Positions 1-12,555 are shown, numbered from the stretch's first letter. The stretch: 64,000 nt of DNA from Lantana camara (GCA_037501455.1 CM074856.1:44855001-44919000), one strand, 5' to 3'. Notes: generated by a model not told the origin, from the sequence alone. Numbers and translations: made by a program.

Positions 1-1001
1 TAAACTCTCTACCTTCAACTTCATAATTCGGACTCAAGACTACTTAGAAGTTAGGATTCTTCAAAGATTCAACCCAATACAAGTTAAATTCAATTCAAGG
101 AATTAATCCTAATTCTAGCATGCATAATCTCTCAAAATTCATCAATTCAATCAATCCTAGGTTTCCATCTTAGATTGGAAAAATTAACTCTACAATGGAG
201 ATATTGACTTACTTCGATGCACAAAGAAAGAGAGAGAGTGGAAACTTGATGGTAAAGCTTCTTGGTTGTAAATTGATAATGGTTGGCCAAGGGAAACTAT
301 TGAATCTCTTCTATGGTAGAATGAGTGGGTGCAAGTGTATTTATAAGTTTGGGGGAGAAAATTCCAAAATTTGGTAGGAAAAGAATTAATTTAACCCTAA
401 AAACGTGTTTCCTAAACCCAGATTTTCGCACAATCGGACCGGTAACGGGCGTTACCAGTTTCCTTCTGGAAATGGGTAACGGTCGTTACCTCTATTGGGC
501 CTGACGCCTGACGCCATTAACGGGCGTTGCCAAAAAGCAACAACGAGGGTGTAACACCCGTTACTAAATATCCCCCCCAAAACACTATTAAAACACAAAC
601 ACAACCCAGATGGTGCTTAATCACGTTAATTAACCGAAATTAACTCATAAGATTCAATCAAACCATAATGCACCATTCTCGAAACACATAAACACATATA
701 TCCATTCATATCAACAATTCATTCGCCTCATAAAAGATATCAATGTCATACGCACGCATATGAACAAAGTAAATGGACCTCAATATTGACAATAACCCTC
801 AAATCACGATCCTCGCACCATTTAGACCTTGGCTTCCTAGCAAAACATCAAGTGACCTACAAACGAGAGAGACAACTCAATTAACGTGAGAAAAACGAGG
901 ATGAAAGAAACGAAAACGACAGGAACAAAAACACAAGGAAAGGAAAGAAAATTTAGTTCTAAGTTATAGTCATTAGCTTGACTTTGAAAATCGGGTTGGG
1001 A

Positions 1002-3260
1002 TTAACAATCCCCAAGCAACGAGTCACAAGGAGTGACCTCGTTCTTGTTACTCACAAAACCGGAGCTTGATCTCCAAGTATCTAATTCCAAAGCATCCTT
1101 TATTCTCGATTTCCAAGACTTCGGTTTTCCTTCCCAATCAACTGCATCCCTTTTTTCGGTGAATAGTGTCATTCCTTCTGAGGTCTTACTTATAACCTTA
1201 ATCATGCAACACTTATCCGGAATCGCCAGTGGTGTCATGGAACTAAAAGTCCTAAACTCCATTCTTTCATCTCCTATTTTGAACGTGAGCCTCCCATTCT
1301 GAACGTCTATATCTGCTCCAGCCGTAGCCAGAAATGGTCTTCCAAGGATCAATGGCATCCTCTCATCGCTCTCGATATCAAGAACTACAAAATCAGTAGG
1401 AATGCAAAATCTTCCAACTTTTACCAAAACATCTTCAAGAATTCCTATCGGATATTTCACCGATTTGTCTGCTAGTTGGAGTGTCATATTAGTCGGTGTA
1501 AGCTCCTTCACTCCTAATTTCCTACAAGTAGATAACGGAATTAAACTTACACTAGCTCCTAAATCACATAAAACATTATGGAATTGCAAAGAACAATTAG
1601 TAAGAGGTATTGAAAAACTCCCTGGATGTTTAAGCTTCGGGGGAAGCTTATGCTGAATAATAGCACTGCATTCCTCAGTAAGTATAACAGTAGTGAAGTC
1701 CTCAGACTTCTCTCTGCTTGAAATCACTTCTTTCTCTAAGTTCTCCTTCTCAAAATCATCTTCCTCTTCAACTTTCTCACGTATAACTTTCTCAACATCC
1801 GAACCTGCAAGTATCTTCGGACCTTCATTCTCTCTATTGTCTCCTACAAATATGGCCTGACAGTGCTCCTTAGGATTGTTTTCAGTTTGGCTCGGTAGCA
1901 TTCCTGGGCCTCTCAGATTCAAAGATTGGGCAATCTGACCAATCTGAGTCTTCAAAGTTCTGGCCTGATTTACCACTTGATCTAATTGAGCTTCCAACTT
2001 CTGATGTCGACCCGTAGACACAATTATGAACTTCTCAAGTGCGATCTCCCATCCCTGCTTCTGTTCCTGTTAAGGGGGCACAACATTAAATGGGGCTGGT
2101 GGTCGAGGTTGAAATTGCTGCCTAGGCTGAAACTGTGGCCTAGGTTGAGGTGGTTGTTGAACATTGTGATTATTAGACCAAGGCAAGTGAGGGTGGTTCT
2201 TCCATCCTTGATTGTAGGTGTTTCAGTAGGGATCATTTGCAGGTTTGAAGTTGTTTGCATAATTCGCCTGCTCTTGCACCTGTTCTCCTGCATTGGTATG
2301 AGGACACATATTAAAGTCATGTGGACCACTACAAATTTCACAAGTTACCTGAACTGGTTGGGATTGTATCCCAACAGCATTGACAGAAAGTTGATCCAAT
2401 TTCTTGTTAAGGGCTTCAAACTTGGCATTGATGGCGGTTAAGCCATCTAACTCTATGACTCCTGCTTGCACTTTTACTGGTTGCGAATGGCTCCTCTCAT
2501 GCACAAAAACATCGTTTTGTGACATATTATCTAACAACTCAGTAGCAACTGCTTCAGATTTTGCTAGGAACGCTCCGCCCTCTGCGGCATCTATCGTTTC
2601 TCTAAAAGTACGGGACATCCCATTATAAAAAGTCTGAATCAATAACCAACCGGGAATCCCGTGATGTGGACACTTCTTCTGCAAATCCTTAAATCTTTCC
2701 CAAACTTCATAGAAAGACTATCCATCCAACTGCCTGAAACCTTGAATATCATTCCTATACTTCGTGGTTTTGCTAAGTGGAAATAACTTGGCTAGGAAAG
2801 CCTGAGATAATGCTGCCCAAGTCTAAAAGGATTCGTTTGGGACATTACTCAACCATGCTTTAGCTCGTTCCCTAAGTGAAAAGGGAAAAAGCCTAACTTG
2901 GATAGCATCACTAGTGACATTGTGAATTTTGAAGGTATCACACACTTCAAGAAAATACTTAAGATGTGATGTCGGATCCTCCAATGGTAATCATGAAAAT
3001 GGATTATTTTGCAGTAAGTTTATGATAGCTGGTTTAATCTTAAAGTTGTTTGCGGCAATCGAGGGACGGACTGCAGTCTGAATTGCTCCAGCCTGCGGCA
3101 CGTTATAATCTCTAATGGTCGGTGGTGGTGGTGGGTCTGGTTCAACCATCGGTAAAGTAATCAGTTTCTTCTCCTTCTTATGCCTCCTCCTAATAGCACT
3201 CAGTGTTCTCTCGATTTTCGGATCGTATGGTACTAATTTCGGATCTTGAGATCTTCGCAT
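1002..3260 (-). pseudogene. Athila-like gag-protease polyprotein, unit 1 (nonsense-broken)
   Basis: One reading frame of 753 codons runs from an ATG at 3258-3260 to the stop at 1002. In-frame stops interrupt it near 2991, 2823, 2718, 2223 and 2070. The N-terminal gag segment begins MRRSQDPKLV. A retroviral-type zinc knuckle (CEICSGPHDFNMC) follows, and the last 339 codons are open. These hold an aspartic protease domain with LCDLGASVSLIP and the ILGRPFLAT motif. No frameshift is seen relative to unit 2. The frame ends right after the protease, where full Athila elements would continue into reverse transcriptase. A functional polyprotein is unlikely without readthrough; the protease segment alone is intact. 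Confidence 0.8.
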
Positions 3261-3403
3261 GCACCGTAAACCTGTACAATGAAAAAAAAAAAAAAGAAAT
3301 CCTCAGTCCACTTCCACAGTGATAAGGATAATGAACACAAAGTAGAATAATAGTCTAAAGCACTAGATCAAAATAATTGAGTAATATTGACTTAAAACGC
3401 CTT

Positions 3404-3420
3404 CCCCGGCAACGGCGCCA
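3404..3420 (-). other. Primer binding site of unit 1 (tRNA-Asp type)
   Basis: On the minus strand the sequence TGGCGCCGTTGCCGGGG lies six bases inside the LTR end. It fits the tRNA-Asp-complementary primer site known from Athila/Tat elements. The same site recurs at 11242-11258. Confidence 0.85.
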
Positions 3421-3426
3421 AAAACT

Positions 3427-4854
3427 TGTTATAGGATTTTACAACAGTTAAAAACCAATCGTGCATGTGTACACTAACATACGCGTAGCACAATAGGATC
3501 GAACCCACAGGGAAGAAAAATCAATCACTACTCTATATCCTTCTCTAATCTAAAGGCCTAACGAAAAGCAATTGGTGTTGTTATCTATTAATCTGCTAAA
3601 ACAGAAATAACAATTAACTAGAAATAAACGCAAGTAATACTAAAACAAACGAATTAACTTCAGTAAACTAAACAGGCAGGGAAAAAGTAATGAATCATAC
3701 AATCAAGAGCTGATACGATACTCGTCTGACAAGTGTAATTCTACAACCTAGTCACTTATATTTGTATTACCCTCTCTCAAGGTGTAACCAAGTGCTCAAT
3801 TAGTGTTCAATGTTGCTCTCGCAATCACCAACAGTTAATTAAACCATAGGAACAAGACTAGTGCAATTCAATATTCTAGCGGCTCGGCATGGAATAAGAT
3901 TACTGTTGTATAAACTAGGACCAAATCTCTTTGTATTCTACAAATTACAAGTTATGAAAACCATCTAAGTTACCATCACTCTTTTGATCTATAGGCAATT
4001 ATGACACATGCTAAGGGTGATCAGGCCATCGCAAGTCAATTCAAACCTGTTTTCAAACTAAGAATTAACACAAGTCATTCAAGCATCATATCGTACATCT
4101 ATCATGCAATCATCATCACTCCCCCTAGCCTTAGAGAATTAGCTACTCACTGATAAAACTAAAGGAAATTACATTAAAATAAATCATATTCATAAATTCT
4201 GAACCAAGTCTCAAAAACAAAAGTATAAACATTCAGTGTTATCTAAAAACGAATCTAACATACGAAAACTAATCAAAACTAAACTCAAAGGAATTAGTGT
4301 GTAAATTAAAGCAACAATAAAACCAAAGATCGTTCTAAGAATTCAATCCTTCCGTCTTCTCGAATTCTCTGCAAACTTCTGAGACTCCTTGTTTTCTCTC
4401 CAAACCCTATGTCACGACCTGGAAGAAAAATCTCTCAAAAAAGACTCCAAAACGCACTAATATAGTAGCCCAAATAATTCTCGCCCCCCTAGGTAACGGG
4501 CGTTACCTCTCCATGTACCATTATTGTTAACGCCCGTTAATGGCGAAATCGCAATAACGTTTTTATTAGTGGTAACGGGCGTTACCACTTTCCTTCTGCA
4601 CAGGGGTAACGGGCCTCTCTCACCAAAGCTCCACTCCTGTGTCCTGTAACGGGGGTTACAACAATTGAACTCCTAAGTGGTAACGGGAGTTACCCCATTC
4701 TCCTCCAAAAATACGTGAAATTTCTTCGCTTCGCCGTTTCTCATCTCCAACTCTAAAATTACCTAAACGGAGCAAAATACATACAAAAACGCATCAAACT
4801 GTACAAAAATATAATCAAATTACACTCAAAACCATGTAATTTCTACACACAACA
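3427..4854 (-). repeat. Athila-like LTR 1, shared between the two tandem units
   Basis: This 1428 bp LTR starts TGTTATAG and ends CACAACA on the plus strand (TGTT...AACA inverted ends). It is bordered on the left by the unit 1 primer binding site and on the right by a purine tract of unit 2 (GTGTGGGGGATTT on the minus strand). One LTR therefore acts as the 5' LTR of unit 1 and the 3' LTR of unit 2. It is repeated at 11265-15515, where two insertions split it. It contains a cluster of palindromes of the type GGTAACGGGCGTTACC at 4492-4694. Confidence 0.88.
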
Positions 4855-4867
4855 AAATCCCCCACAC

Positions 4868-6420
4868 TTGGATATTGCTCGTCCTCGAGTAATACGGAAA
4901 TTAAGAAAACACATCCTCATCAAACCTGCTCCTCAAAGCAATCATCAAACCTTCGCCTAAACAAGTCTAGCTTATCTAATCAAGTAATCATAAACATAAG
5001 ATCCTCAAGACTTAGTATGAAAAGTATACCCTTGTGTAGTGTGTGAATCAAATGAAACAATGTACAAAGATTAGAATGACAAAGTCACAATTCCCTCCTA
5101 AGTTCTAATCATCAACTTCGGAATACACTCTTCGCACCTATCTCAACTAATGGAATTAAATCAAGACTTAGGATCAATAGGTCTTTCGAGCTTGTAATGT
5201 AGGCTTAGGGTAAGGTTATGGAAATTTGGATCAAGTGACTACTTACCAAGCTTACATCATTCAACCTTTAAATTCAAGGCACTTCAATTTCGCCATTAAA
5301 CACGAAAATCCCCCCAAATTCTTCAATTGTATTCTACACTCTAAATTTCACACTTCGCATAATTCTCTTTTCTTTTCTTTTGCTCTTGCTTCTTTTTTTT
5401 TTTTTTTTCTCTTATCTTCCTCACACTTTTCTCATTCTTTTTCTTTTTCTTTCTCTACAATAATCTCTCAAATTCAATCACAAGAACAATCAAAAGGGGT
5501 CAAAAGATAGACAATTACCATAAAAATCAAACGAGCAAGCCTTGGTGTAAAAATTATCAAGGTAGGTGTTTCATTGTTGTGCATTGGCTTATAATGTGGC
5601 TACAAAAATCTTTGCACAACAATTAGGCTTAGCGGGGTCAATAAGATTACGTTATTTAGGGAAAAATGGCTAAATAGAAAAGCTTAAAATCCTCCAACAA
5701 TGAATGCCTACTTCACTTCCTTAATCTTTCATTAATTCAAAATTTCGCCTCAATAGGACTAAAATGCATCCTAATCAAATCTTAGACTCATTCGGAAATC
5801 ATCAACTCATCTTTCTAAGCAAAGTACATTATAACGTTCAAAAGTGCTCAAAATGTAAGGGTATACTAACACACTAAATCATCAAATCTCATGCTATTTT
5901 CCTCGATTCAAACAGCTTAACTCATTCTAACAAACGCTCAACAATCAAACTTCAAAGAAAAAGTTCAAAACGAGGGAAAATTTTCAAAATTACTCGATTT
6001 TTAGCAAATCACAAGTGAAACTACATCTAATCATGCAAATATTCAATAAAAACTCATAACAAGCATGCACTTCCTCCCCCACACTTAAACGTTGCAATGT
6101 CCTCATGCAAATTAAAGAGGTAAAGTTCAAGAAAACTCCCTGATCAAATGAAGAATCGGCAACGTGCTAGCAAGGCTTTCAAATCCTGAACAAGTGACTA
6201 GCAAACACGGATCAAGTGCATAGGCAATTGACAATCAACATGCATCCACCAATCAACACACAAGTCACAAATTCACGTAAGGAAGAGCACAATTGCGTAA
6301 ACAAAATTCAGGAATTCAAACATATACAAAAATCTAAGTGTAGCCAAAATATCCAAATATAACAACGAATAACGTAGAAAGAATATCTAGAAATCAGGGG
6401 AGAAAAACAAAATAATATAA
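4868..6420. other. Non-coding 3' region of Athila-like unit 2
   Basis: This stretch is AT-rich with a pyrimidine tract at about 5380-5460. The open frame at 5226-5510 (+) runs through this low-complexity tract and shows no domain. It probably corresponds to the long non-coding stretch often found before the 3' LTR in Athila-type elements. Nothing else is supportable. Confidence 0.5.
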
Positions 6421-7716
6421 TCAGGGTGATGGGGGTCCTCCGAAATACTGATCGACACGAGCACAGAACCTTTCGAATTTAGCCTCCAATCTGGCCTCCC
6501 ACGCATCGAATCGCTCATCCACATAATGCGCTAAATCCTCAACTCTCGCGATCACAGTGGTCAAATCAGCCCTTAATCCTGCCAACTCTGCACATACGCC
6601 TCTCACAGTAACAGGAGCTTCATCACTAGCTTCAGCAACAACACGGGCGACACTGCAAAGAATCCCAAATTCGTCATCTGGCCTATCAGATATCCGAGCT
6701 AAAAGCTCCTTCTGCCTCTCTGAAAGTTCATCAAACCGGGCCTTACCCCAATTATACATCTGCCAGAGCTGATCTCTATCCCGAATTGGCTACTAAGGCA
6801 AATTATAATCCTTCAGTTCTCCATTCTCCCAAGCAATAGCCAAGCCTACAGTCTCCAAGTGTTGTGGACCAATATCATATCCAAAGTCAGCAGGCAAAGC
6901 TCCCCGAGGTCTCCAATTTATCTCCCGAGCAAACATCGTCACAAAAGTACCGTGAGCAATCATACCAGTAACACTCCCAGTAATCACCTGAAGCTTCCAT
7001 AAAAACTCAACCATTCCATCAAACTTGATGCCTTCCTTCATCATGTACATTATACCCAACTCACTCTCAGTAATGTGGCTATCTCTTCCATATCTAGCAC
7101 AAAATCCCGTGGCTAAAATCCTATAGACTAGCACCCAAGTCAATGAATCAAGATAGCTATCATGAGTACATCGAGGGGAATAACTAGGAACACCCTCTCG
7201 CAAAGGAAAGGATCTCCAGACCGCCTCTCTCTTAGCATCACTCAATTTAGGCAAAAAAGTAGTGGCATTGGCTGGGAAACGAAGAATCTCTCTTATCCGT
7301 CTCACATTCCTTGCTCGAGTTTCCATATCATCTAGAGTAAAAGTCAAGGTGTTGTCCACCGGATCGAAGTTCATCGTGGTGAAGAAAGCGGTCGTCATCT
7401 CTCCGTACGTCATATCCTTCCTAGAAAGGAATGGTAACTAACCTATGTTGTGAAACAATCTTTTTACTTCTGCCCAAGCCTCAAACTTCTCCATCCACAT
7501 GTCCTTAAAGAATTTAGTAAACACAATGTTCCTTGTCAAATTCCTTTGAAAAGGGTTACCTAAAGCATTCACAGTTATGTTGACCGATCCAAACGGTTGA
7601 TGGTCCAACAGGGATGAAGTAGTGAAGGGTTCCGGAACTCTTGAGCGCTTAGTGCGACCCATAATACCTAAATCAACCAAATATAGCAAGACAAAACACA
7701 AAAAAAAATCTATCAC
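6421..7716 (-). pseudogene. Athila-type third ORF (plant retrotransposon ORF downstream of pol), broken
   Basis: A single minus-strand frame of about 432 codons is interrupted by stops near 7438 and by a double stop at 6790-6795, giving open pieces 7716-7438, 7413-6793 and 6759-6421. The product would start inside MGRTKRSRVPEP (7662 region). Its middle part is a globular, tryptophan-containing domain, and its last third is rich in E/R/A and likely coiled-coil (AELRADLTTVIARVEDLA). Position between protease and 3' LTR, and overall style, resemble the Athila ORF-1 / plant retrotransposon ORF families. That family link is from recall, not a search. The function of these ORFs is unknown; an envelope role has been proposed for some, but no signal peptide or membrane segment is evident here. 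Confidence 0.55.
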
Positions 7717-7838
7717 AATTCAATTGGATAATTTATCAAACATCTTGCGTGCTTAGGCCTAGGGTATGAGTTCTAATCTTGAGTTCTTCAATCTCCCCAA
7801 CTCAAATTCACACTAGCTTATAATCTACAATTTAAACT

Positions 7839-8841
7839 CTAAACTCTCTACCTTCAACTTCATAATTCGGACTCAAGACTACTTAGAAGTTAGGATTCTT
7901 CAAAGATTCAACCCAATACAAGTTAAATTCAATTCAAGGCATTAATCCTAATTCTAGCATGCATAATCTCTCAAAATTCATCAATTCAATCAATCCTAGG
8001 TTTCAATCTTAGATTGGAAAAATTAACTCTACAATGGAGATATTGACTTACTTCAATGCACAAAGAAAGAGAGAGAATGGAAACTTGATGGTAAAGCTTC
8101 TTGGTTGTAAATTGATAATGGTTGGCCAAGGGAAACTATTGAATCTCTTCTATGGTAGAATGAGTGGGTGCAAGTGTATTTACAGGTTTGGGGGAGAAAA
8201 TTCCAAAATTGGGTAGGAAAAGATTTAATTTAACCCTAAAAACGTGTTTCCTAAACCCAGATTTTCACACAATCGGACCGGTAACGGGCGTTACCGGTTT
8301 CCTTCTTGAAATGGGTAACGGTCGTTACCTCTATTGGCCCAGACGCCTGATGCCATTAACGGGCGTTACTGAAAAGGAACAACGAGGGTGTAACGCCATT
8401 TACTAAATATTCCCCTCAAAAATACTATTAAAACACAAACACAACCCAGATGGTGCTTAATCACGTTAATTAACTGAAATTAACTCATAAGATTCAATCA
8501 AACCATAATGCACCCTTCTCGAAACACATAAACACATATATCCATTCATATTAACAATTCATTCGCCTCATAAAAGAAATCAATGTCATGCACACGCATA
8601 CGAACAAAGTAAATGGACCTCAATATTGACAATAATGCTCAAATCACGATCCTCACACCATTTAGACCTTGGCTTCCTAGCAAAACATCAAGTGACCTGC
8701 AAACGAGAGAGACAACTCAATTAACGCAAGAAAAATGAGGACGAAAGAAAAGAAAACGACGGGAACAAAAACACAAGGAAAGGACAGAAAATTTAGTTCT
8801 AAGTTATAGTCGTTAGCTTGACTTTGAAAACAGGGTTGGGA
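7839..8841. repeat. Non-coding segment between third ORF and protease, with palindromes; repeated at 1-1001
   Basis: This is the duplicate of window positions 1-1001. It contains several 16 bp palindromes of the same type as in the LTR (for example at about 8280-8295 and, in unit 1, 441-456 and 475-490). No coding frame of retroviral type is present, although full-length Athila elements carry reverse transcriptase and integrase between protease and third ORF. Confidence 0.6.
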
Positions 8842-11100
8842 TTAACAATCCCCAAGCAACGAGTCACAAGGAGTGACCTCGTTCTTGTTACTCACAAAAT
8901 CGGAGCTTGATCTCCAAGTATCTAATTCCAAAACATCCTTTATTCTCGATTTCCGAAACTTCGGTTTTGATTCCCAATCAACTGCATCCCTTTTTTCCAT
9001 GAATAGTGTCATTCCTTCTAAGGTCTTACTTATAACCTTAATCATGCAACACTTATCCGGAATCGTCAGTGGTGTCATGGAACCAAAATTCCCAAACTCC
9101 ATTCTTTCATCTCCTATTTTGAACGTGAGCCTCCCATTCTGAACGTTTATGTCTGCTCCAACCGTAGCCAGAAATGGTCTTCCAAGGATCAATGGCATCC
9201 TCTCATCGCTCTCAATATCAAGAACTACAAAATCAGTAGGAATGCAAAATCTTCCAACTTTTACCAAAACAACTTCAAGAATTCCTATCGGATATTTCAC
9301 CGATTTGTCTGCTAGTTGGAGTGTCATATTAGTCGGTGTAAGCTCCTTCACTCCTAATTTCCTGCAAGTAGATAACGGAATTAAACTTACACTAGCTCCT
9401 AAATCACATAAAACATTATGGAATTGCAAAGAACCAATAGTAAGAGGAATTGAAAAACTCCCTGGATGTTTAAGCTTCGGGGGAAGCTTATGCTGAATAA
9501 TAGCACTGCATTCCTCAGTAAGTATAACAGTAGTGAAGTCCTCAGGCTTCTCGCTGCTTGAAATCACTTCTTTCTCTAAGTTCTCCTTCTCAAAATCATT
9601 TTCCTCTTCAACTTTCTCACATATAACTTTCTCAACATCCGAACCTGCAAGTATCTTCGGACCTTCATTCTCTCTATTGTCTCCTACAAATATGGCCTGA
9701 CAGTGCTCTTTAGAATTGTTTTCAGTTTGGCTCGGTAGCCTTTCTGGGCCTCTCAGATTCAAAGATTGGGCAATCTGACCAATCTGAGTCTTCAAAGTTC
9801 TGGTCTGATTTACCACTTGATCTGATTGAGCTTCCAACTTCTGATATCGACCCGTAGACACAATTATGAACTTCTCAAGTGTGATCTCTCATCCCTGCTT
9901 CTGTTCCTGTTAAGGGGGCGCAACATTAAATGGGGCTAGTGGTCGAGGTTGAAATTGCTGCCTAGGCTGAAACTGTGGCCTAGGTTGAGGTGGTTGTTGA
10001 ACATTGTGATTATTAGACCAAGGCAAGTGAGGGTGGTTCTTCCATACTGGATTGTAGGTGTTTGAGTATGGATCATTTGCAGGTTTGAAGTTGTTTGCAT
10101 AATTCGCCTGCTCTTGCACCTGTTCTCCTGCATTGGTATGAGGACACATATTAAAGTCATGTGGACCACTACAAATTTCACAAGTTACCTGAACTGGTTG
10201 GGATTGTATCCCAACAGCATTGACAGAAAGTTGATCCAATTTCTTGTTAAGGGCTTCAAACTTGGCATTGATGGCGGTTAAGCCATCTAACTCTATGACT
10301 CCTGCTTGCACTTTTGCTGGTTGCGAATGGCTCCTCTCATGCACAAAAACATCGTTTTGTGACATATTATCTAACAACTCAGTAGCAATTGCTTCAGATT
10401 TTGCTAGGAACGCTCCGCCCTCTGCGGCATCCATCGCTCCTCTAAAAGTACGGGACATCCCATTATAAAAAGTCTGAATCAATAACCAACCGGGAATCCC
10501 GTGATGTGGACACTTCTTCTGCAGATCCTTAAATCTTTCCCAAGCTTCATAGACAGACTCTCCATCCAACTGCCTGAAACCTTGAATATCATTCCTATAC
10601 TTCGTGGTTTTGCTAAGTGGAAAGAACTTGGCTAGGAAAGCCTGAGATAATGCTGCCCAAGTCTAAAAGGATTCATTTGGGACATTACTCAACCATGCTT
10701 TAGCTCGTTCCCTAAGTGAAAAGGGAAAAAGCCTAATTTGGATAGCATCACTAGTGACATTGTGAATTTTGAAGGTATCACACACTTCAAGAAAATACTC
10801 AAGATGTGATGTCGGATCCTCCAATGGTAATCATGAAAACGGATTATTTTGCAGTAAGTTTATGATAGCTGGTTTAATCTTAAAGTTGTTTGTGGCAATC
10901 GAGGGACGGACTGCAGTCTGAATTGCTCCAGCCTGCGGCACGTTATAATCTCTAATGGTCGGTGGTGGTGGTGGGTCTGGTTCAACCATCGGTAAAGTAA
11001 TCAGTTTCTTCTCCTTCTTATGCCTCCTCCTAATAGCACTCAGTGTTCTCTCGATTTCCGGATCGTATGGTACTAATTTCGGATCTTGAGATCTTCGCAT
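8842..11100 (-). pseudogene. Athila-like gag-protease polyprotein, unit 2 (nonsense-broken)
   Basis: This 753-codon frame is the same length as unit 1. In-frame stops lie at 10831-10833 (TGA), 10663-10665 (TAG), 9910-9912 (TAA) and 9889-9891 (TGA). The first three occur at the matching codons of unit 1. The gag core (residues about 90-250) includes SLRERAKAWLSNVP. The zinc knuckle CEICSGPHDFNMC is followed by a Q/P/R-rich linker. The protease segment (9861-8842) is open, with LCDLGAS as active site and LILGRPFLAT. In intact relatives the protein would form the particle core and process itself. Here it is probably defective. Confidence 0.8.
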
Positions 11101-11241
11101 GCACCGTAAACCTGTACAAAGAAAAAAAAAAAAGAAATCCTCAGTCCACTTCCACGGTGACAAGGATAATGAACACAAAGTAGAATAATAGTCTAAAGCA
11201 CTAGATCAAAATAATTGAGTAATATTGACTTAAAACGCCTT

Positions 11242-11258
11242 CCCCGGCAACGGCGCCA
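11242..11258 (-). other. Primer binding site of unit 2 (tRNA-Asp type)
   Basis: The same 17 bases as at 3404-3420 lie just inside LTR 2, which begins TGTTATAG at 11265. This fixes the element orientation as minus. Confidence 0.85.
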
Positions 11259-12296
11259 AAAACTTGTTATAGGATTTTACAACAGTTAAAAACCAATTGT
11301 GCAAGTGTACACTAACATATGCGTAGCACAATAGGATCGAACCCACAGGGAAGGAAAATCAATCACTACTCTATATCCTTCTCTAATCTAAAGGCCGAAC
11401 GAAAAGCAATTGGTGTTGTTATCTATTAATCTACTAAAACAGAAATAACAATTAACTAGAAATAAACGCAAGTAATACTAAAACACACGAATTAACTTCA
11501 GTAAACTAAACAGGCAGGGAAAAAGTAATGAATCATACAATCAAGAGCTGATACGATACTCGTCTGACAAGTGTAATTCTACAACCTAGTCACTTATATT
11601 TGTATTACCCTCTCTGATAGGTGTCGAGACCACCAATAATAAGTCCCAATTATTGCACACGATTAAAATGTAGAATAGTGGCAACGGGTATCGATCCACG
11701 GGGATTGGACGAATTTGTACTCCTTTAATATGCCAAGAAAATAAAACGAACAATTAAAATAGGGGGGTTTGTCAAGTTTTGGATTAAACTAATGAAATAA
11801 ACAAAATGAGACTAAATAAACAAATAATTAACAACTAAACGCAGCTGACACTTAGATTAATTCAGTAGATAACAAATAGCCAGGATTTTCCTATGCATGC
11901 ATCAGACTATGATCACGGACAGGGCGATTAACTCTTCGTTAGGCTAGCTATAGTTACCAATTACCTTAGGCTCCCTCTCTTCTTCGTATTTTTAGAATAA
12001 TCTGAAGAAACTCCTAAAGACTATTCCCTAATTAGCTAATAACCTTTTCAGAAACTCCTTCAAAGATTCAATTAACTAATTGCTTTACGATCTAAAGAAA
12101 CACTAACCCTCACTACAAGAAATCCTGCAAATTCCGACGGAAAATTCCGAGGGAATTCCGACGAAAATAGTAAATTCCGACGGAATTCCGAGGGAATTCC
12201 GACGGGACACATGTCGTAGGAAAACCCTCCCTCGGAATTCAAAACCGACGGAATTCCGAGGGACAAAAATCATAAAAAAAAAATTAAATTTAAAAA

Positions 12297-12545
12297 ATTC
12301 CGACGGAATTCCGAGGGAAATTCCGTCGGAATTTGCTTTAAAAAAAATTTTTAATTAATTATTTCCGACGAAATTTCCCTCGGAATTCCGTCAGAATTTA
12401 CTGGAAAAAAAAGTTTTAATTAATTATTTCCGACGGAATTTCCCTCGGAATTCCGTCGGAATTTACTGGAAAAAAAAAATTTAATTAATTATTTCCGAAG
12501 GAATTTCCCTCGGAATTCCGTCGGAATTTACTGGAAAAATAAAAA
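12297..12545. repeat. Left subterminal tandem array of the CACTA element
   Basis: About four imperfect units of roughly 62 bp are present. Each has an inverted pair CCGACGGAA / TTCCGTCGG around TTTCCCTCGG, followed by an A-rich run and TTAATTAATTATT. Subterminal repeats of CACTA elements are known transposase binding sites; that role here is inferred. Confidence 0.8.
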
Positions 12546-12555
12546 CTTAATGCGC

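Larger units (their letters stand above)
1..3426 (-). mobile_element. Athila-like Ty3/gypsy unit 1, internal region (left part cut by window edge)
   Basis: This is the internal part of a gypsy element read on the minus strand. It matches 7839-11264 almost base for base (offset about 7838) with roughly 2-3% differences by eye, so two units lie in tandem. Minus-strand order from the right is primer binding site (3404-3420), gag-protease (3260-1002), then non-coding sequence running off the window edge. The lineage is inferred from the tRNA-Asp-type primer site, the CX2CX3HX4C zinc knuckle and the LCDLGAS protease signature, which are known for Athila/Tat elements. No reverse transcriptase or integrase is visible here. 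Confidence 0.85.
4855..11264 (-). mobile_element. Athila-like unit 2, complete internal region (6.4 kb, non-autonomous)
   Basis: This internal region lies between two LTRs, with a purine tract at 4855-4867 and a primer binding site at 11242-11258. On the minus strand it holds gag-protease (11100-8842), about 1.1 kb of non-coding sequence with palindromic repeats, a broken Athila-type third ORF (7716-6421), and about 1.55 kb of non-coding DNA before the LTR. Reverse transcriptase, RNase H and integrase are absent in all frames, so movement would need proteins supplied in trans. The RT/integrase loss sits directly after the protease stop near 8842. Confidence 0.85.

Noticed and set aside
1033..1656. 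Plus-strand frames opposite the gypsy protease (also 8873-9496)
   Set aside because: They are mirror images of the well-supported minus-strand gag-protease frame.
5226..5510. A 94-residue membrane-like protein
   Set aside because: The hydrophobic stretch is a translation of a poly-pyrimidine tract inside the gypsy element's non-coding region.
6421..7716. An envelope gene making this gypsy element a plant endogenous retrovirus
   Set aside because: No signal peptide, cleavage site or membrane anchor is visible, and the frame is broken by stops. Described only as Athila-type third ORF.
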